A DNA stretch of 18,717 nt from Methanomassiliicoccaceae archaeon UBA480 (GCA_002506425.1 DAXO01000056.1:963-19679), one strand, 5' to 3'. Shown: positions 8,501-16,183, counted from the stretch's first letter. The notes: generated from the letters alone by a model not told the origin. A program made the numbers and translations.

Positions 8501-9978
8501 ACCGCCAGCGGAGCGTCGAATCCGGTGGATCCGATGGCCTCCTTGCCGGCGACGACCATGGGCTCCATCACGCGGACGATGTCCTCCGAGGTGTATCCGA
8601 ACTCGGCCAGCATGCGGGCGTAGCCCTGCACCGCGCGTCCGACCTGCCTTCCGGATGAAAGACGATCCAGGTCCAGACGGTTCTTCTCGAGCCAGTCGCG
8701 GTAGGGGTACGCGGAGGCGAGGGCCTCCTTGATCTCCGCGTCGCGGAGGATCCTTCCGGTGGACGTGTCCACCATGATCATCTTCCCCGGCCTGAGACGG
8801 CCGGTCTCGACGACGTCCTCCGGACGGAACGGTATAACCCCGGCCTCGGATGCGAGGACCATCATGCCGTCCGACGTCACGGAGTACCTGGCGGGGCGGA
8901 GCCCGTTCCTGTCGAGCATCCCTCCCGCGAGGGTGCCGTCGGTGAACAGGACGGCGGCAGGGCCGTCCCAGGGCTCCATAAGTATGGAATGGTATTCGTA
9001 ATAGGCCTTCAGACTGTCCGGGATCGGATTCCTGTCGTTCCAGGACTCCGGGATCATGATGGACAGCGCATTGGGCATGCTCTTCCCGGCCATCGTCAGG
9101 AACTCGAACACGTTGTCCAGGGTGGCGCTGTCGCTCATGCCCTGCTGCATGACGGGGAAGATCTCCTCGATGTTCGGTATCCTGTCCGTGGACATGACGC
9201 TCTCGCGCGCCTGCATCCACGAGCGGTTGGCGCGGATGGTGTTTATCTCGCCGTTGTGGCAGAGCATCCTGAAAGGCTGGGCGAGCCTCCAGGCCGGCAG
9301 CGTGTTGGTGCTGAACCTGGAGTGGACCATGGCTATGGCGGACTCGAAGAGCGGGTCCGAGAGGTCCGGATAGTAGTCGCGGAGCTGGCGGGGGGTGAGC
9401 ATCCCCTTGTAGACCATCGTGCGGGTCGAAAGGGAGCAGATGTAGAAGTCGCCCCTGCCCTCGTACTCCGAGGCGGCGATGGTGTTCCCGACGATCTTGC
9501 GTATCCTGAAGAGCTTGCGCTCCAGGGTGTCGGGGGAGTCGTAGGACGAGACGAACACCTGGACGATGCGCGGCTCGCCCTCCATCGCCATGGGCCCGGG
9601 GACCGAATGGTCCACCGGGACCTCGCGGACCGCTATGACCTGCACGGCGAAGCGCTGGCAGACGGCCTTGAACAGCCCCATGAACCTGTCGGCGCATGCC
9701 GCGTCCCTGGGCAGGAACACGAGCCCCGTCCCGTACCTTCCCGGTTCCGGGACGGGGATGCCGAGCGAGGCGATGAACCTGTGAGGGATCTGCACGAGGA
9801 TGCCTGCTCCGTCGCCGGTCTTGCCGTCGCCGTTCTCGGCACCCCTGTGGGCCATCTTCTCCAGCAGCCTGAGGCCTATCTCCACCGTGCGGTGGGTCCT
9901 CTCGCCGTCGAGACTGACGGCCAGGCCGACGCCGCAGCTGTCGCGGTCGTCCGTCGGATCGTAGAGACCTGCATTCAT
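5572..9978 (-). CDS. gltB: Glutamate synthase (GOGAT), large subunit
   Basis: Transfers the glutamine amide to 2-oxoglutarate, giving two glutamates. The 1468-aa length matches bacterial GltB or ferredoxin GOGAT. The nucleophile Cys15 of the class II amidotransferase domain lies in DSCGVG after a 14-residue propeptide. The FMN-binding synthase barrel shows GEGGEDPSRF, PPPHHDIYSIEDLK and SGDGGTGASPLSS. The 3Fe-4S loop has Cys1108, Cys1114 and Cys1119 in GCIMCRKCQTNTCPVG, with an extra Cys1111. The C-terminal GXGXG domain runs from about 1270 (GGRIIV, GNTLLYGATAGELYVNG, DHCCEYMTGGRVVVLG). The start is the ATG at 9978, with CAGGA 8 nt upstream. The frame stays open far upstream through the glutamine synthetase gene, but that part is meaningless. 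No GltD is adjacent, so the donor may be ferredoxin or a distant small subunit. Confidence 0.95.
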   Translation of the reverse strand: MNAGLYDPTDDRDSCGVGLAVSLDGERTHRTVEIGLRLLEKMAHRGAENGDGKTGDGAGILVQIPHRFIASLGIPVPEPGRYGTGLVFLPRDAACADRFMGLFKAVCQRFAVQVIAVREVPVDHSVPGPMAMEGEPRIVQVFVSSYDSPDTLERKLFRIRKIVGNTIAASEYEGRGDFYICSLSTRTMVYKGMLTPRQLRDYYPDLSDPLFESAIAMVHSRFSTNTLPAWRLAQPFRMLCHNGEINTIRANRSWMQARESVMSTDRIPNIEEIFPVMQQGMSDSATLDNVFEFLTMAGKSMPNALSIMIPESWNDRNPIPDSLKAYYEYHSILMEPWDGPAAVLFTDGTLAGGMLDRNGLRPARYSVTSDGMMVLASEAGVIPFRPEDVVETGRLRPGKMIMVDTSTGRILRDAEIKEALASAYPYRDWLEKNRLDLDRLSSGRQVGRAVQGYARMLAEFGYTSEDIVRVMEPMVVAGKEAIGSTGFDAPLAVMSDRPQLLFNYFRQMFAQVTNPPIDPIREELVMSTMGYIGSVHQSILDPTPRHCKVVKARHPVITNRELDLLRNLRYRGFTAVTLDTTFPADGAPGALEAEIGRLCREAEAAVDSGASYIVLSDRAVSDSRAPMPSLLALSAVHQHLVRAEKRLQTALVVESGEPRDVMHFALLIGYGANAVNPYLALAAVQDMVDTGRVKMDADTAEAMYLKAIDKGLLKIMSKMGVATMRSYRGSRLFEAVGIDGGVADRYFGGTVSAVGGIGLDGIAAEYLAMHKAALEGADAMAEDAGVYASRKDGERHSWSPEAVKALRAAAVSGDGKDYEKFVSLVDGRRFFLRDLLETKAGTPVPLDEVEPAESIMKRFEVAAISFGAIGLEAHETLAEAMNSIGSRSNTGEGGEDPSRFRIGPDGRNTRSAVKQVSSARFGVTAEYLVNADELQIKVAQGAKPGEGGQLMGFKVDKVIAATRHTIPGITLISPPPHHDIYSIEDLKQLIYDLKCINPAAKISVKLVSEAGVGTVAAGVAKAGADAIAICSGDGGTGASPLSSLRYAGSPWETGLAEVQQALVANGLRGRVSVQADGQLKTGRDVIVAALLGAEQFGFATAPMVAMGCIMCRKCQTNTCPVGIATQDPERRKRFAGTKDDIIRYWRMMAEDVRRRLAAMGFRSFDDIVGRADLLEQIPSEGKTASLDLSPLTVVVDGDRRLSTGQPDIIGDVLDRRLIEDAMDSMVTGRGCDLSYQIGNVDRSAGTMLAGEIARRRLDLADDTIRVEFTGAAGQSFGAFLTKGVTFRLKGIANDYVGKGLSGGRIIVTPGDRAPEGNVIAGNTLLYGATAGELYVNGSVGERFCVRNSGAIAVAEGAGDHCCEYMTGGRVVVLGRCGRNFAAGMSAGIAYVYDEDGDFDRHCNMDMVELSLVESAEDVNELRSIVQRHHDLTGSPKAAEILRNWDLELPRFIKVMPVGYKLLLEQESE

Positions 9979-10005
9979 CGTATCGTCCTGCGTCACGCGC
10001 CTATC

Positions 10006-10013
10006 GTATTTAG
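10006..10013 (-). promoter_or_regulatory. Possible internal TATA element for gltB
   Basis: CTAAATAC on the minus strand lies about 30 nt before the gltB start in the 44-nt gap after glutamine synthetase. It would give a leader of only a few nucleotides. It may provide separate expression of gltB, but cotranscription with the upstream gene is equally likely. Confidence 0.25.
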
Positions 10014-10022
10014 ATGACCCCT

Positions 10023-12209
10023 TCAGCGGATGAAGAGGAGCTCGCGGTACTTGGGGAGAGGCCACATCTCGTCGTCCACGATCATCTCGAGGGCGTCGAC
10101 GTGCTTCCTGATCTCCTCCAGGCGGACGGTGATCTTGTCGTGGTATCCGACGGCCTTCGTCCTCTCGTCGGAGATGGCGTCGAGCTCGTCGCACTCCTTC
10201 TCCATGGCCTCGGCCATGGCGCGGGCCTCGCTGCAGTGCATGGCGATGTCCTTGATGATGTGGATCTCGCCCTCGGCGACCTGCTCGAACTCCTTCTTGT
10301 CGGTGAAGATCTCCTTCATCTTGGCGACGTTGTCGAGGAGGACGGACTGGTAGCGGGTCGCTACGGGCAGGACGTGGTTGGCCGTCAGGTCGGCGAGCAC
10401 GCGGGCCTCGATCTCGATCTTCTTGGAGTAGATCTCCCAGCTGATCTCGGTCCTGGCCTTCATCTCGACCTCGGTCATCACTCCGGTGTCCTTGTAGACC
10501 TCGAGGGACCTGTCGGTCAGGTAGGCGTCGTAGCACACGGGCGCAGAGGTCTCGCAGTCGAGGCCGCGCTTCTTGGCCTCGGCCTTCCACTCGTCGGAGT
10601 ATCCGTTGCCGTCGAAGCAGACCTTCTCGCAGGCCCTGTAGGTCTCCTTGGTCTCCTCGAGGAGGGCCTGCATCACTGGGGTGCCGGCCTCGACCCTCTT
10701 GTCGACGGCCGCCTTGAACTGCTTCAGCTGGTGGGCGACGATGGTGTTCAGGACGGTGATGGCGCTCGCGCAGTTGGCGGAGGATCCGACGGCCCTGAAC
10801 TCGAACCTGTTGCCGGTGAACGCGAACGGGGAGGTCCTGTTCCTGTCGGTGTTGTCGATCAGGAGCTCGGGGACCTGGGGGATCCCGAGGCTGTACTTGC
10901 TCTTCCCGGCGATCTTGACCATGTCGGTGCTGTTGAGCAGCTCCTTGAAGGCGTTGCTGACCTGGGTTCCCAGGAAGCAGGAGATGATCGCGGGAGGGGC
11001 CTCGTTGGCTCCGAGCCTGTGGGCGTTGCTGGCGGTCATGACGGACGCCTTGAGGAGGGCGTTGTTGTCGTAGACGGCCTTGAGCACGTTGGCCATGAAC
11101 ACGAGGAACCTGAGGTTGTCCTTGTCGTTCTTGCCGGGGGACATGAGTCCGATGCCGGAATCGGTTCCGAGGGACCAGTTGCAGTGCTTTCCGGATCCGT
11201 TGATGCCTGCGAAGGGCTTCTCGTGGAGGAGCACCTTGAATCCGTGCTTCTCCGCGGTGGTCTTCATCAGGGCCATGAGCTCCAAGTTGTGGTCGATGGC
11301 CAGGTTGGCCTGCTCGTACACGGGGGCGATCTCGAACTGGTTCGGAGCGACCTCGTTGTGCCTGGTCTTTATGGGGATCCCGAGCTTGTACGCGCCGAAC
11401 TCCAGGTCCTTCATGAACTCCAGGACCCTGGCGGGGATGCATCCGAAGTAGTGGTCCTCGAGCTGCTGGTTCCTCGCGGAGTTGTGTCCGACGAGGGTCC
11501 TCTCGGCCATGATTATGTCGGGACGGAGGGCGTAGAGCGCCGCATCCACGAGGAAGTACTCCTGCTCCCATCCGAGATAGGAGAAGACGGTGTCGTTCTT
11601 GATGCCGAAGTACTTCAGGACGTCCTCGGCGGCCTTGGAGACCGCGGTCTCGGACTTGAGGAGGGGAGTCTTGTAATCCAGGGCCTCTCCGGTGTAGGAG
11701 ATGAAGACGGTGGGGATGCACAGGGTGTCCCCGATGACGAACGCGGGGGACGAGGGATCCCATGCGGTGTATCCGCGAGCCTCGAAGGTGTTCCTGAGTC
11801 CTCCGGAGGGGAACGAGGACGCGTCGGGCTCCTGCTGGCACAGGAGCTTGCCGGTGAACTCCTCTATGCTCTCTCCCTTGCCGTAGGGCTCCGCGAAGGA
11901 GTCGTGCTTCTCCGCAGTGCCTCCGGTCAGGGGCTGGAACCAATGGGTGTAGTGGGTGGCTCCCATGTCCATCGCCCAGCGCTTCATGCCTGCGGCGACC
12001 TGCTCGGCCACGTCCCTCTGGAGGGTCATGCCCTGCTCGATCGACTCGTAGACCTTCTGCCTGGTGTCGGCGGAGAGGTACTTCCTCATGTTCTTCCTGT
12101 TGAATACGTTGCATCCGTAGTATTCGGACGTGGCGGGGGCCGGAGCGACGGCCTCCACGGGGGGCCTCATGAAGGCCTCCTCGACTGCATCGAATCTGGT
12201 GTATGTCAT
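10023..12209 (-). CDS. glnN: Glutamine synthetase, type III (GlnN family)
   Basis: Makes glutamine from glutamate, ammonium and ATP in the cytoplasm. At 728 aa it is far longer than the usual archaeal GSI (about 440-470 aa) and matches GSIII. Recognisable GSIII stretches are YYGCNVFNRKNMRKYLS near the N-terminus, THWFQPLTGG, KTRHNEVAPNQFEIAPVYE (around residue 280) and HEKPFAGINGSGKHCNWSLG (around 335), which holds the glutamate- and ammonia-site region. A C-terminal helical region follows. The start is the ATG at 12209; a TATA box about 27 nt upstream suggests a nearly leaderless message. The product feeds glutamate synthase, encoded 44 nt downstream. GSIII is known mainly from bacteria such as Bacteroidetes and from cyanobacteria, so lateral acquisition is plausible but untested. 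Confidence 0.96.
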   Translation of the reverse strand: MTYTRFDAVEEAFMRPPVEAVAPAPATSEYYGCNVFNRKNMRKYLSADTRQKVYESIEQGMTLQRDVAEQVAAGMKRWAMDMGATHYTHWFQPLTGGTAEKHDSFAEPYGKGESIEEFTGKLLCQQEPDASSFPSGGLRNTFEARGYTAWDPSSPAFVIGDTLCIPTVFISYTGEALDYKTPLLKSETAVSKAAEDVLKYFGIKNDTVFSYLGWEQEYFLVDAALYALRPDIIMAERTLVGHNSARNQQLEDHYFGCIPARVLEFMKDLEFGAYKLGIPIKTRHNEVAPNQFEIAPVYEQANLAIDHNLELMALMKTTAEKHGFKVLLHEKPFAGINGSGKHCNWSLGTDSGIGLMSPGKNDKDNLRFLVFMANVLKAVYDNNALLKASVMTASNAHRLGANEAPPAIISCFLGTQVSNAFKELLNSTDMVKIAGKSKYSLGIPQVPELLIDNTDRNRTSPFAFTGNRFEFRAVGSSANCASAITVLNTIVAHQLKQFKAAVDKRVEAGTPVMQALLEETKETYRACEKVCFDGNGYSDEWKAEAKKRGLDCETSAPVCYDAYLTDRSLEVYKDTGVMTEVEMKARTEISWEIYSKKIEIEARVLADLTANHVLPVATRYQSVLLDNVAKMKEIFTDKKEFEQVAEGEIHIIKDIAMHCSEARAMAEAMEKECDELDAISDERTKAVGYHDKITVRLEEIRKHVDALEMIVDDEMWPLPKYRELLFIR

Positions 12210-12231
12210 TGACCCTCATTCTACATACCTT

Positions 12232-12241
12232 GAATATAAAC
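12232..12241 (-). promoter_or_regulatory. TATA box of the GSIII promoter
   Basis: GTTTATATTC on the minus strand centres about 27 nt upstream of the ATG at 12209. Transcription would start within about 5 nt of the start codon, so the mRNA should be leaderless or nearly so. GAGGG lies only 3 nt before the ATG, too close to act as a normal ribosome site. Confidence 0.6.
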
Positions 12242-12267
12242 ATTGCTACAAATACCGATGAAATATC

Positions 12268-12274
12268 AAAAAAA
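12268..12274 (-). terminator. T7 tract ending the first MATE gene
   Basis: Seven consecutive T on the minus strand lie 37 nt after the TGA of the MATE gene (12312-12314). T-tracts are the main intrinsic termination signal in archaea. Eleven nucleotides before it lies a 14-bp palindrome. Confidence 0.5.
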
Positions 12275-12285
12275 CATCATATGGT

Positions 12286-12299
12286 TAGACAATTGTCTA
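12286..12299. promoter_or_regulatory. 14-bp perfect palindrome upstream of GSIII
   Basis: TAGACAATTGTCTA is a perfect 14-bp palindrome between the MATE stop and the GSIII promoter, about 80 bp upstream of the expected GSIII start site. It could be a regulator site for nitrogen control or the weak stem of the MATE terminator. It does not match the GGAA-N6-TTCC operator of the methanogen nitrogen repressor NrpR. Confidence 0.4.
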
Positions 12300-12311
12300 T
12301 CAAGATATTCA

Positions 12312-13718
12312 TCATATCCGACGAGGATGAGGCGCATGCATCCATCGGGCCGCCGATCCGGCTTCCTCGTCCTCGATCCTTCTGTATTCTCTCCGCCCCA
12401 TCCACATGAGCAGAACGCCTCCGATGACATGAATCGCGACCATGCTGTAGATTATCCCCTCGAATGAGTCGAATATGTATGCCGATATGGCATACAACGC
12501 GAGCTTCGCAAATCCCCATGCGAAGTAGAAGTTCATGGATAGCCTTGCCCTTCTCATCACCTGGAGCATCGATGAACCTATCCCCATGAGGGCCGAGAAC
12601 GGTATCAGCAGTGCGGACACCCTCAGGGTCCACACGAACTCCGGCCTCAGAGCGGCCATTGATTCCTCATAGGTCATGATTACCATCAGCGGCTCTGCAA
12701 AAATGAGTATGAATGCTGTGAATGCTATTCCGAACAGAATCACCATCTTCGTAGCATAAGCAAAACCCTCGCCCATCTTCCGGTAGTCCTCCTGGCCGTA
12801 TCCAGCGGAGCATACGGGGATCATGGCATTCTCATACGACCTCCCCGGAAGGTTCACCAGTTCGATGTATCTCCAAGCGTAGTTGTAATACATCACGGCA
12901 TTCGTTCCGCCGGCCGCGATGATAAATACGCGCTGAATCAGGTCCGTAGCATTGGATATGACCGTCTGGATGGTCTTAGGGCCCCCGATCCCCATCACAT
13001 CATCCACAGCCTGCCTGTCGCGGACAAACGCATCCCTGTTCAGCTTGACGATGGTTCTTCCTGTCAGATACCACCACAGCCCTATTGCCATAGACAGAAA
13101 AGCGGCCACACAGGTTGCAAGTCCGGCTCCGAATACTCCTAGCCCGAGTCCGTATATCAGTATCGGATCGATGGCCATGTTGAACACGGCAGCGCTGGCC
13201 TGGACAATCATGGCCTTTTTGGCGGCACCTTCCCCGCGGAGGGCGGACCCGATAACGGTCTCGCACAGCAGGATAGGAGAGAGAACGATGTAGGGGACGA
13301 GATACTGCATGCAATCGTCCATGACATCCCCGGCACCCATCAGCTCGATAGCGGGGCCGGAAAGAAGCGCTGCAACAATCGATCCAACTGCTGCAAACAG
13401 AACCGCGAGCACCAACGCCGATCCCGCGACCCTGTCCGCGCGACGGGGATCGCCGCCTCCGAGATGGAACGCTATGCCTGCGGTGACTCCTGTCCCTATC
13501 CCCAGGCCCGCGCACATCAGCAACCCATATATCGGAATCGCGGTAGCGACTGCAGAACTCGCCTCCGCCCCCAGGCCCGACACCCAGAATGTGTCTACGA
13601 ACTGGTTCACCTGCACGACCGCCAGAGCAAGGAAGAATGCCGCGATCATGCTTCTTATCGCCCTGCGGGGATCCCCGAGCATCACGTCGAGGTCAGCGAC
13701 TTTCTTTTCTAAGCGCAC
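12312..13718 (-). CDS. MATE-family multidrug/cation antiporter (copy 1)
   Basis: Predicted 12-helix inner-membrane exporter of the MATE (NorM/DinF) family, using Na+ or H+ gradients to expel small molecules. The protein is hydrophobic throughout with short charged loops. N-terminal and internal motifs match the neighbouring copy: LGDPRR, FVDTFWVSGLG, LIYGLGLGVFGAGLATC and LTGRTIVKL. The start is uncertain. I choose the GTG at 13718 (468 aa), because a TATA-like TTATTAAT about 25 nt upstream would make it leaderless and the N-terminus then resembles that of copy 2. The ATG at 13682 (456 aa, MLGDPRR) is the main alternative. Longer reading to 13841 adds an unlikely basic leader. It is transcribed divergently from copy 2. 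The substrate cannot be told. Confidence 0.9.
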   Translation of the reverse strand: MRLEKKVADLDVMLGDPRRAIRSMIAAFFLALAVVQVNQFVDTFWVSGLGAEASSAVATAIPIYGLLMCAGLGIGTGVTAGIAFHLGGGDPRRADRVAGSALVLAVLFAAVGSIVAALLSGPAIELMGAGDVMDDCMQYLVPYIVLSPILLCETVIGSALRGEGAAKKAMIVQASAAVFNMAIDPILIYGLGLGVFGAGLATCVAAFLSMAIGLWWYLTGRTIVKLNRDAFVRDRQAVDDVMGIGGPKTIQTVISNATDLIQRVFIIAAGGTNAVMYYNYAWRYIELVNLPGRSYENAMIPVCSAGYGQEDYRKMGEGFAYATKMVILFGIAFTAFILIFAEPLMVIMTYEESMAALRPEFVWTLRVSALLIPFSALMGIGSSMLQVMRRARLSMNFYFAWGFAKLALYAISAYIFDSFEGIIYSMVAIHVIGGVLLMWMGRREYRRIEDEEAGSAARWMHAPHPRRI

Positions 13719-13739
13719 GCGTGCACACACGATTTCCAC

Positions 13740-13747
13740 ATTAATAA
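13740..13747 (-). promoter_or_regulatory. TATA-like box of MATE copy 1
   Basis: TTATTAAT on the minus strand centres about 25 nt upstream of the proposed GTG start at 13718, which would give a leaderless transcript. A 10-bp palindrome GCACGCGTGC (13715-13724) straddles that start codon. Confidence 0.4.
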
Positions 13748-13766
13748 CACGCAATGCATGTTGGAT

Positions 13767-13794
13767 GAATCGCGGTCTCATCTTCCTGCGATTC
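13767..13794. promoter_or_regulatory. Inverted repeat between divergent MATE genes
   Basis: GAATCGC (13767-13773) and GCGATTC (13788-13794) are perfect inverted arms. Their centres are 21 bp apart, two helical turns, inside the shared 146-bp control region. This geometry suits a dimeric regulator bound on one face of the DNA, possibly controlling both exporters. No regulator gene is adjacent. Confidence 0.4.
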
Positions 13795-13864
13795 CCAGTG
13801 GGTGTTACTCGCAGAAATTTCTTGCGAACAACAACTATCAATCAACTCCGCATACGATTGCTCT

Positions 13865-15256
13865 ATGGGAATAGGCCGGAACCGCACAGAAAGTATTCTA
13901 GGCGATCCCCGCAGAACCCTTCTGTCGATGGCCCTCCCGATGCTGCTAGCTATCCTGGTGGAGAATCTGCAGACCTTCGTCGATGGGATGTGGTGCTCCG
14001 GCCTCGGAACCGAAGCGCTCTCAGCCATATCCATCTCGAGCTGCATCTATACGATGATCGTTGCACTGGGAACGGGAATGGCCGTCGGAGCCTCCGCCTC
14101 GATATCCAAGAGCATAGGCGCGGGCGACATGAGATCGGCTGAAAACGCCGTCCCTGCGATCATAGCCATCATTCTCGGAATGTCCGTGCTGTCCAGCATA
14201 GCGTTCTGGTTCCTGGCAGAACCGATCGTGCATTTCATTGGACAGGGGCAGCAGGATATCGAAACCTGCATGGAATACATCCGCCCATTCCTCGCGATGT
14301 CCTTCTTCCTGATGATGAATTCCGTGTGGGTCGGCATCCTCCGTGCCGAAGGAGCATCCATGATATGCATGGGCATGTCCTTAATGGCCTCAGGAATCAA
14401 CATCACTCTGGATCCCGTGCTCATATACGGTCTTGACATGGGCCTAGAGGGCGCGGCCGTTGCTACCTGCATCTCCTATGCGGCGGTCACCTTCGTCGGA
14501 TTCTGGTATTATCTATCCGGGAGAACGACCGTCAAAATGCGCTTCAGAGGATTCAGGCATGATAGAAAAGTGATCCGCGAGATGCTGTCCATCGGATGCC
14601 CCTGCTCGCTGGAGATGTTCGTGGCCCCGCTCCTGATGATTCCTCAGAACGCGATAGTCTTCTCCTGCGGAGGAAGCAACGGCATGGTGGCATACACGTA
14701 TGCATTCAAGTTCATCGACATGGCCCTCATCCCGGCCAACGCCATCTCCAAATCATTGATTCCGATCATATCGGCGGAGATAGGGCAGAAAAGACCTGAC
14801 AAGGTTCTAGAGAGCTGCCGCATCGCCTACCGCACAACCCTTCTCGTAGGATTCACATGCATGGCCGTCATCCTGATCGCGGCCGATGTACTGGTGGAGC
14901 TCTTCATGAATTCTGAGAGCATGGAGGCGGTACGCGATGAGATGGTTCTGGCGATGAGGATATTCTCCCTCACGTGCGTCTTCCACACATTCCGTCTCGT
15001 GGGCACTGCCATCCTCCAGGCCACCCGCCATGCCGTGCTCTCCAGCGCACTCACCCTTTCCAGAGAGCTCATGTTCCTAGGAACATTCTACGCGGCAAGC
15101 ATGTATTCCATGGAGGCCATATTCTGGGCGTGCGATGCGACAAACTTCACGATGATGTTCATCATAACCGTGTTCGCATACCGCGCAGTCAGGGAATTGG
15201 TGAGAGAGATGGACGGGAAAGAGATGCGTCTAAAATCGATGATATCGATAAAATGA
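13865..15256 (+). CDS. MATE-family multidrug/cation antiporter (copy 2)
   Basis: Second MATE exporter, 463 aa, paralogous to the divergent copy 1 but clearly diverged from it. Shared landmarks are LGDPRRTLLSM near the N-terminus, FVDGMWCSGLG in the first helix region, LIYGLDMGLEGAAVATC and YYLSGRTTVKM at the mid-point, and a similar C-half with SLIPIISAEIGQ. About 12 membrane helices are expected. The start is the ATG at 13865, which gives MGIGRNRTESILGDPRR; an upstream GTG at 13802 would add 21 residues of unlikely sequence. No Shine-Dalgarno is visible. A weak TATCAA element about 25 nt upstream hints at a leaderless message. It is met head-on by the ABC importer operon, with a hairpin in the 41-nt gap. 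Substrate unknown. Confidence 0.92.
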   Translation: MGIGRNRTESILGDPRRTLLSMALPMLLAILVENLQTFVDGMWCSGLGTEALSAISISSCIYTMIVALGTGMAVGASASISKSIGAGDMRSAENAVPAIIAIILGMSVLSSIAFWFLAEPIVHFIGQGQQDIETCMEYIRPFLAMSFFLMMNSVWVGILRAEGASMICMGMSLMASGINITLDPVLIYGLDMGLEGAAVATCISYAAVTFVGFWYYLSGRTTVKMRFRGFRHDRKVIREMLSIGCPCSLEMFVAPLLMIPQNAIVFSCGGSNGMVAYTYAFKFIDMALIPANAISKSLIPIISAEIGQKRPDKVLESCRIAYRTTLLVGFTCMAVILIAADVLVELFMNSESMEAVRDEMVLAMRIFSLTCVFHTFRLVGTAILQATRHAVLSSALTLSRELMFLGTFYAASMYSMEAIFWACDATNFTMMFIITVFAYRAVRELVREMDGKEMRLKSMISIK

Positions 15257-15270
15257 TGGCCGCTTGGAAT

Positions 15271-15291
15271 GAGGGGTTCGGAGAACCCCTC
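15271..15291. terminator. Bidirectional hairpin between convergent genes
   Basis: GAGGGGTTC and GAACCCCTC form a perfect 9-bp stem with a 3-nt loop, centred in the 41-nt gap between the MATE stop (15256) and the ABC ATPase stop (15298). GTTTG follows the stem on the plus strand, so it reads best as a terminator for the MATE gene. Seen from the minus strand it has the same CAAAC-hairpin form as the other post-stop hairpins. Confidence 0.65.
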
Positions 15292-15297
15292 GTTTGA

Positions 15298-16182
15298 TCA
15301 GATATCGTCCCCGGGATCGCCGTTCCTCTCTATAGCCTCGAGGACCGTGCTCCCGTCGTTGCCGTACTTCTTTTCCAGCTTCCTCAGCTCTGGATCCACG
15401 GGAAGATCCACCTCGTCAGCGTGGAAGATGACATACGGCCTTCCGTCCACATCCTGGATATCGGCCTTGACATCGTAGACCTCCTGGATCGTGTCGGAGG
15501 TTATGACCTGGGACGCCGTCCCGTCTGCATAGACATGACCTTTGCTGAACAAGATGACCCTGTCCGAGAACCTGGATGCGATGTTCAGATCATGGCATAT
15601 AACCAGGACGATGATTCCCCTCTCATGCGCGATATCGCGCAGGAGCCTCATCGTGTAGATCTGATGGTAGATATCCAGATTGGATGTGGGCTCATCTAGC
15701 ATCAGAAGCTCGGGCTCCTGGGCCAGTCCGCGGGCTATCATAACCCTCTGGTGCTGCCCCGCGGAAAGCTCGTTGAAGAACCTCATGGCATAATCGGTCA
15801 TGTGCATCTTCGAGATGCAGTCCGCCGCGATCTCCATATCCTCTTTGGATACCGTGTATCCGGAGTGGGGATATCTTCCCATGAGGACGGTGTCCATCAC
15901 AGTCATGGCAAAGGTCTCCCCCGACGTTTGCGGGACATATGCGATCTTCTTCGCCACATCCTTGAACGTCATCTCCTCAACATCCACGCCGTCGATCATC
16001 ACCCGGCCTTCGGTAGGCTCCAAAATCTTGTTGATGGTGTACATCAGCGTCGATTTGCCCACACCATTGGGTCCCAGGATGCTAATCAGTCCCGGTTCGT
16101 CCATACGGAGATTGATGTCGCTCCATATTGGCAGATCGCCGTATGATACGCCGAGCCCCTCGATATTGATGCTGATAGTCAA
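15298..16182 (-). CDS. ABC importer ATPase, FecE/BtuD type
   Basis: ATP-hydrolysing subunit powering import of an iron chelate, haem or corrinoid through the FecCD permease encoded just upstream. The 294-aa protein has Walker A GPNGVGKST (37-45), Q-loop Gln85, signature LSAGQHQR (139-146, with Ala in place of the usual second Gly), Walker B LLMLDE (159-164) and switch His197. About 45 residues after the nucleotide-binding fold extend it beyond the usual 250-260 aa, with a charged C-terminus of unknown role. The start is a TTG at 16182, one nucleotide after the permease TGA. AAGGAG lies inside the permease end about 10 nt upstream, and the next ATG (codon 27) would cut into the fold. Last gene of the operon. 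Confidence 0.93.
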   Translation of the reverse strand: MTISINIEGLGVSYGDLPIWSDINLRMDEPGLISILGPNGVGKSTLMYTINKILEPTEGRVMIDGVDVEEMTFKDVAKKIAYVPQTSGETFAMTVMDTVLMGRYPHSGYTVSKEDMEIAADCISKMHMTDYAMRFFNELSAGQHQRVMIARGLAQEPELLMLDEPTSNLDIYHQIYTMRLLRDIAHERGIIVLVICHDLNIASRFSDRVILFSKGHVYADGTASQVITSDTIQEVYDVKADIQDVDGRPYVIFHADEVDLPVDPELRKLEKKYGNDGSTVLEAIERNGDPGDDI

Positions 16183-16183
16183 T

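Noticed and set aside
10014..12212. 732-codon open frame on the plus strand opposite glutamine synthetase
   Set aside because: Composed mainly of Leu, Gly, Val, Asp and Glu, as expected for the antisense of a gene using G/C-ending codons. No motif and no ribosome site.
9979..12243. Continuation of the glutamate synthase reading frame upstream, giving a 2223-codon open frame
   Set aside because: The added part is Arg/Gly/Pro-rich without family features and overlaps the well-supported glutamine synthetase gene in another frame on the same strand. High GC removes stop codons.
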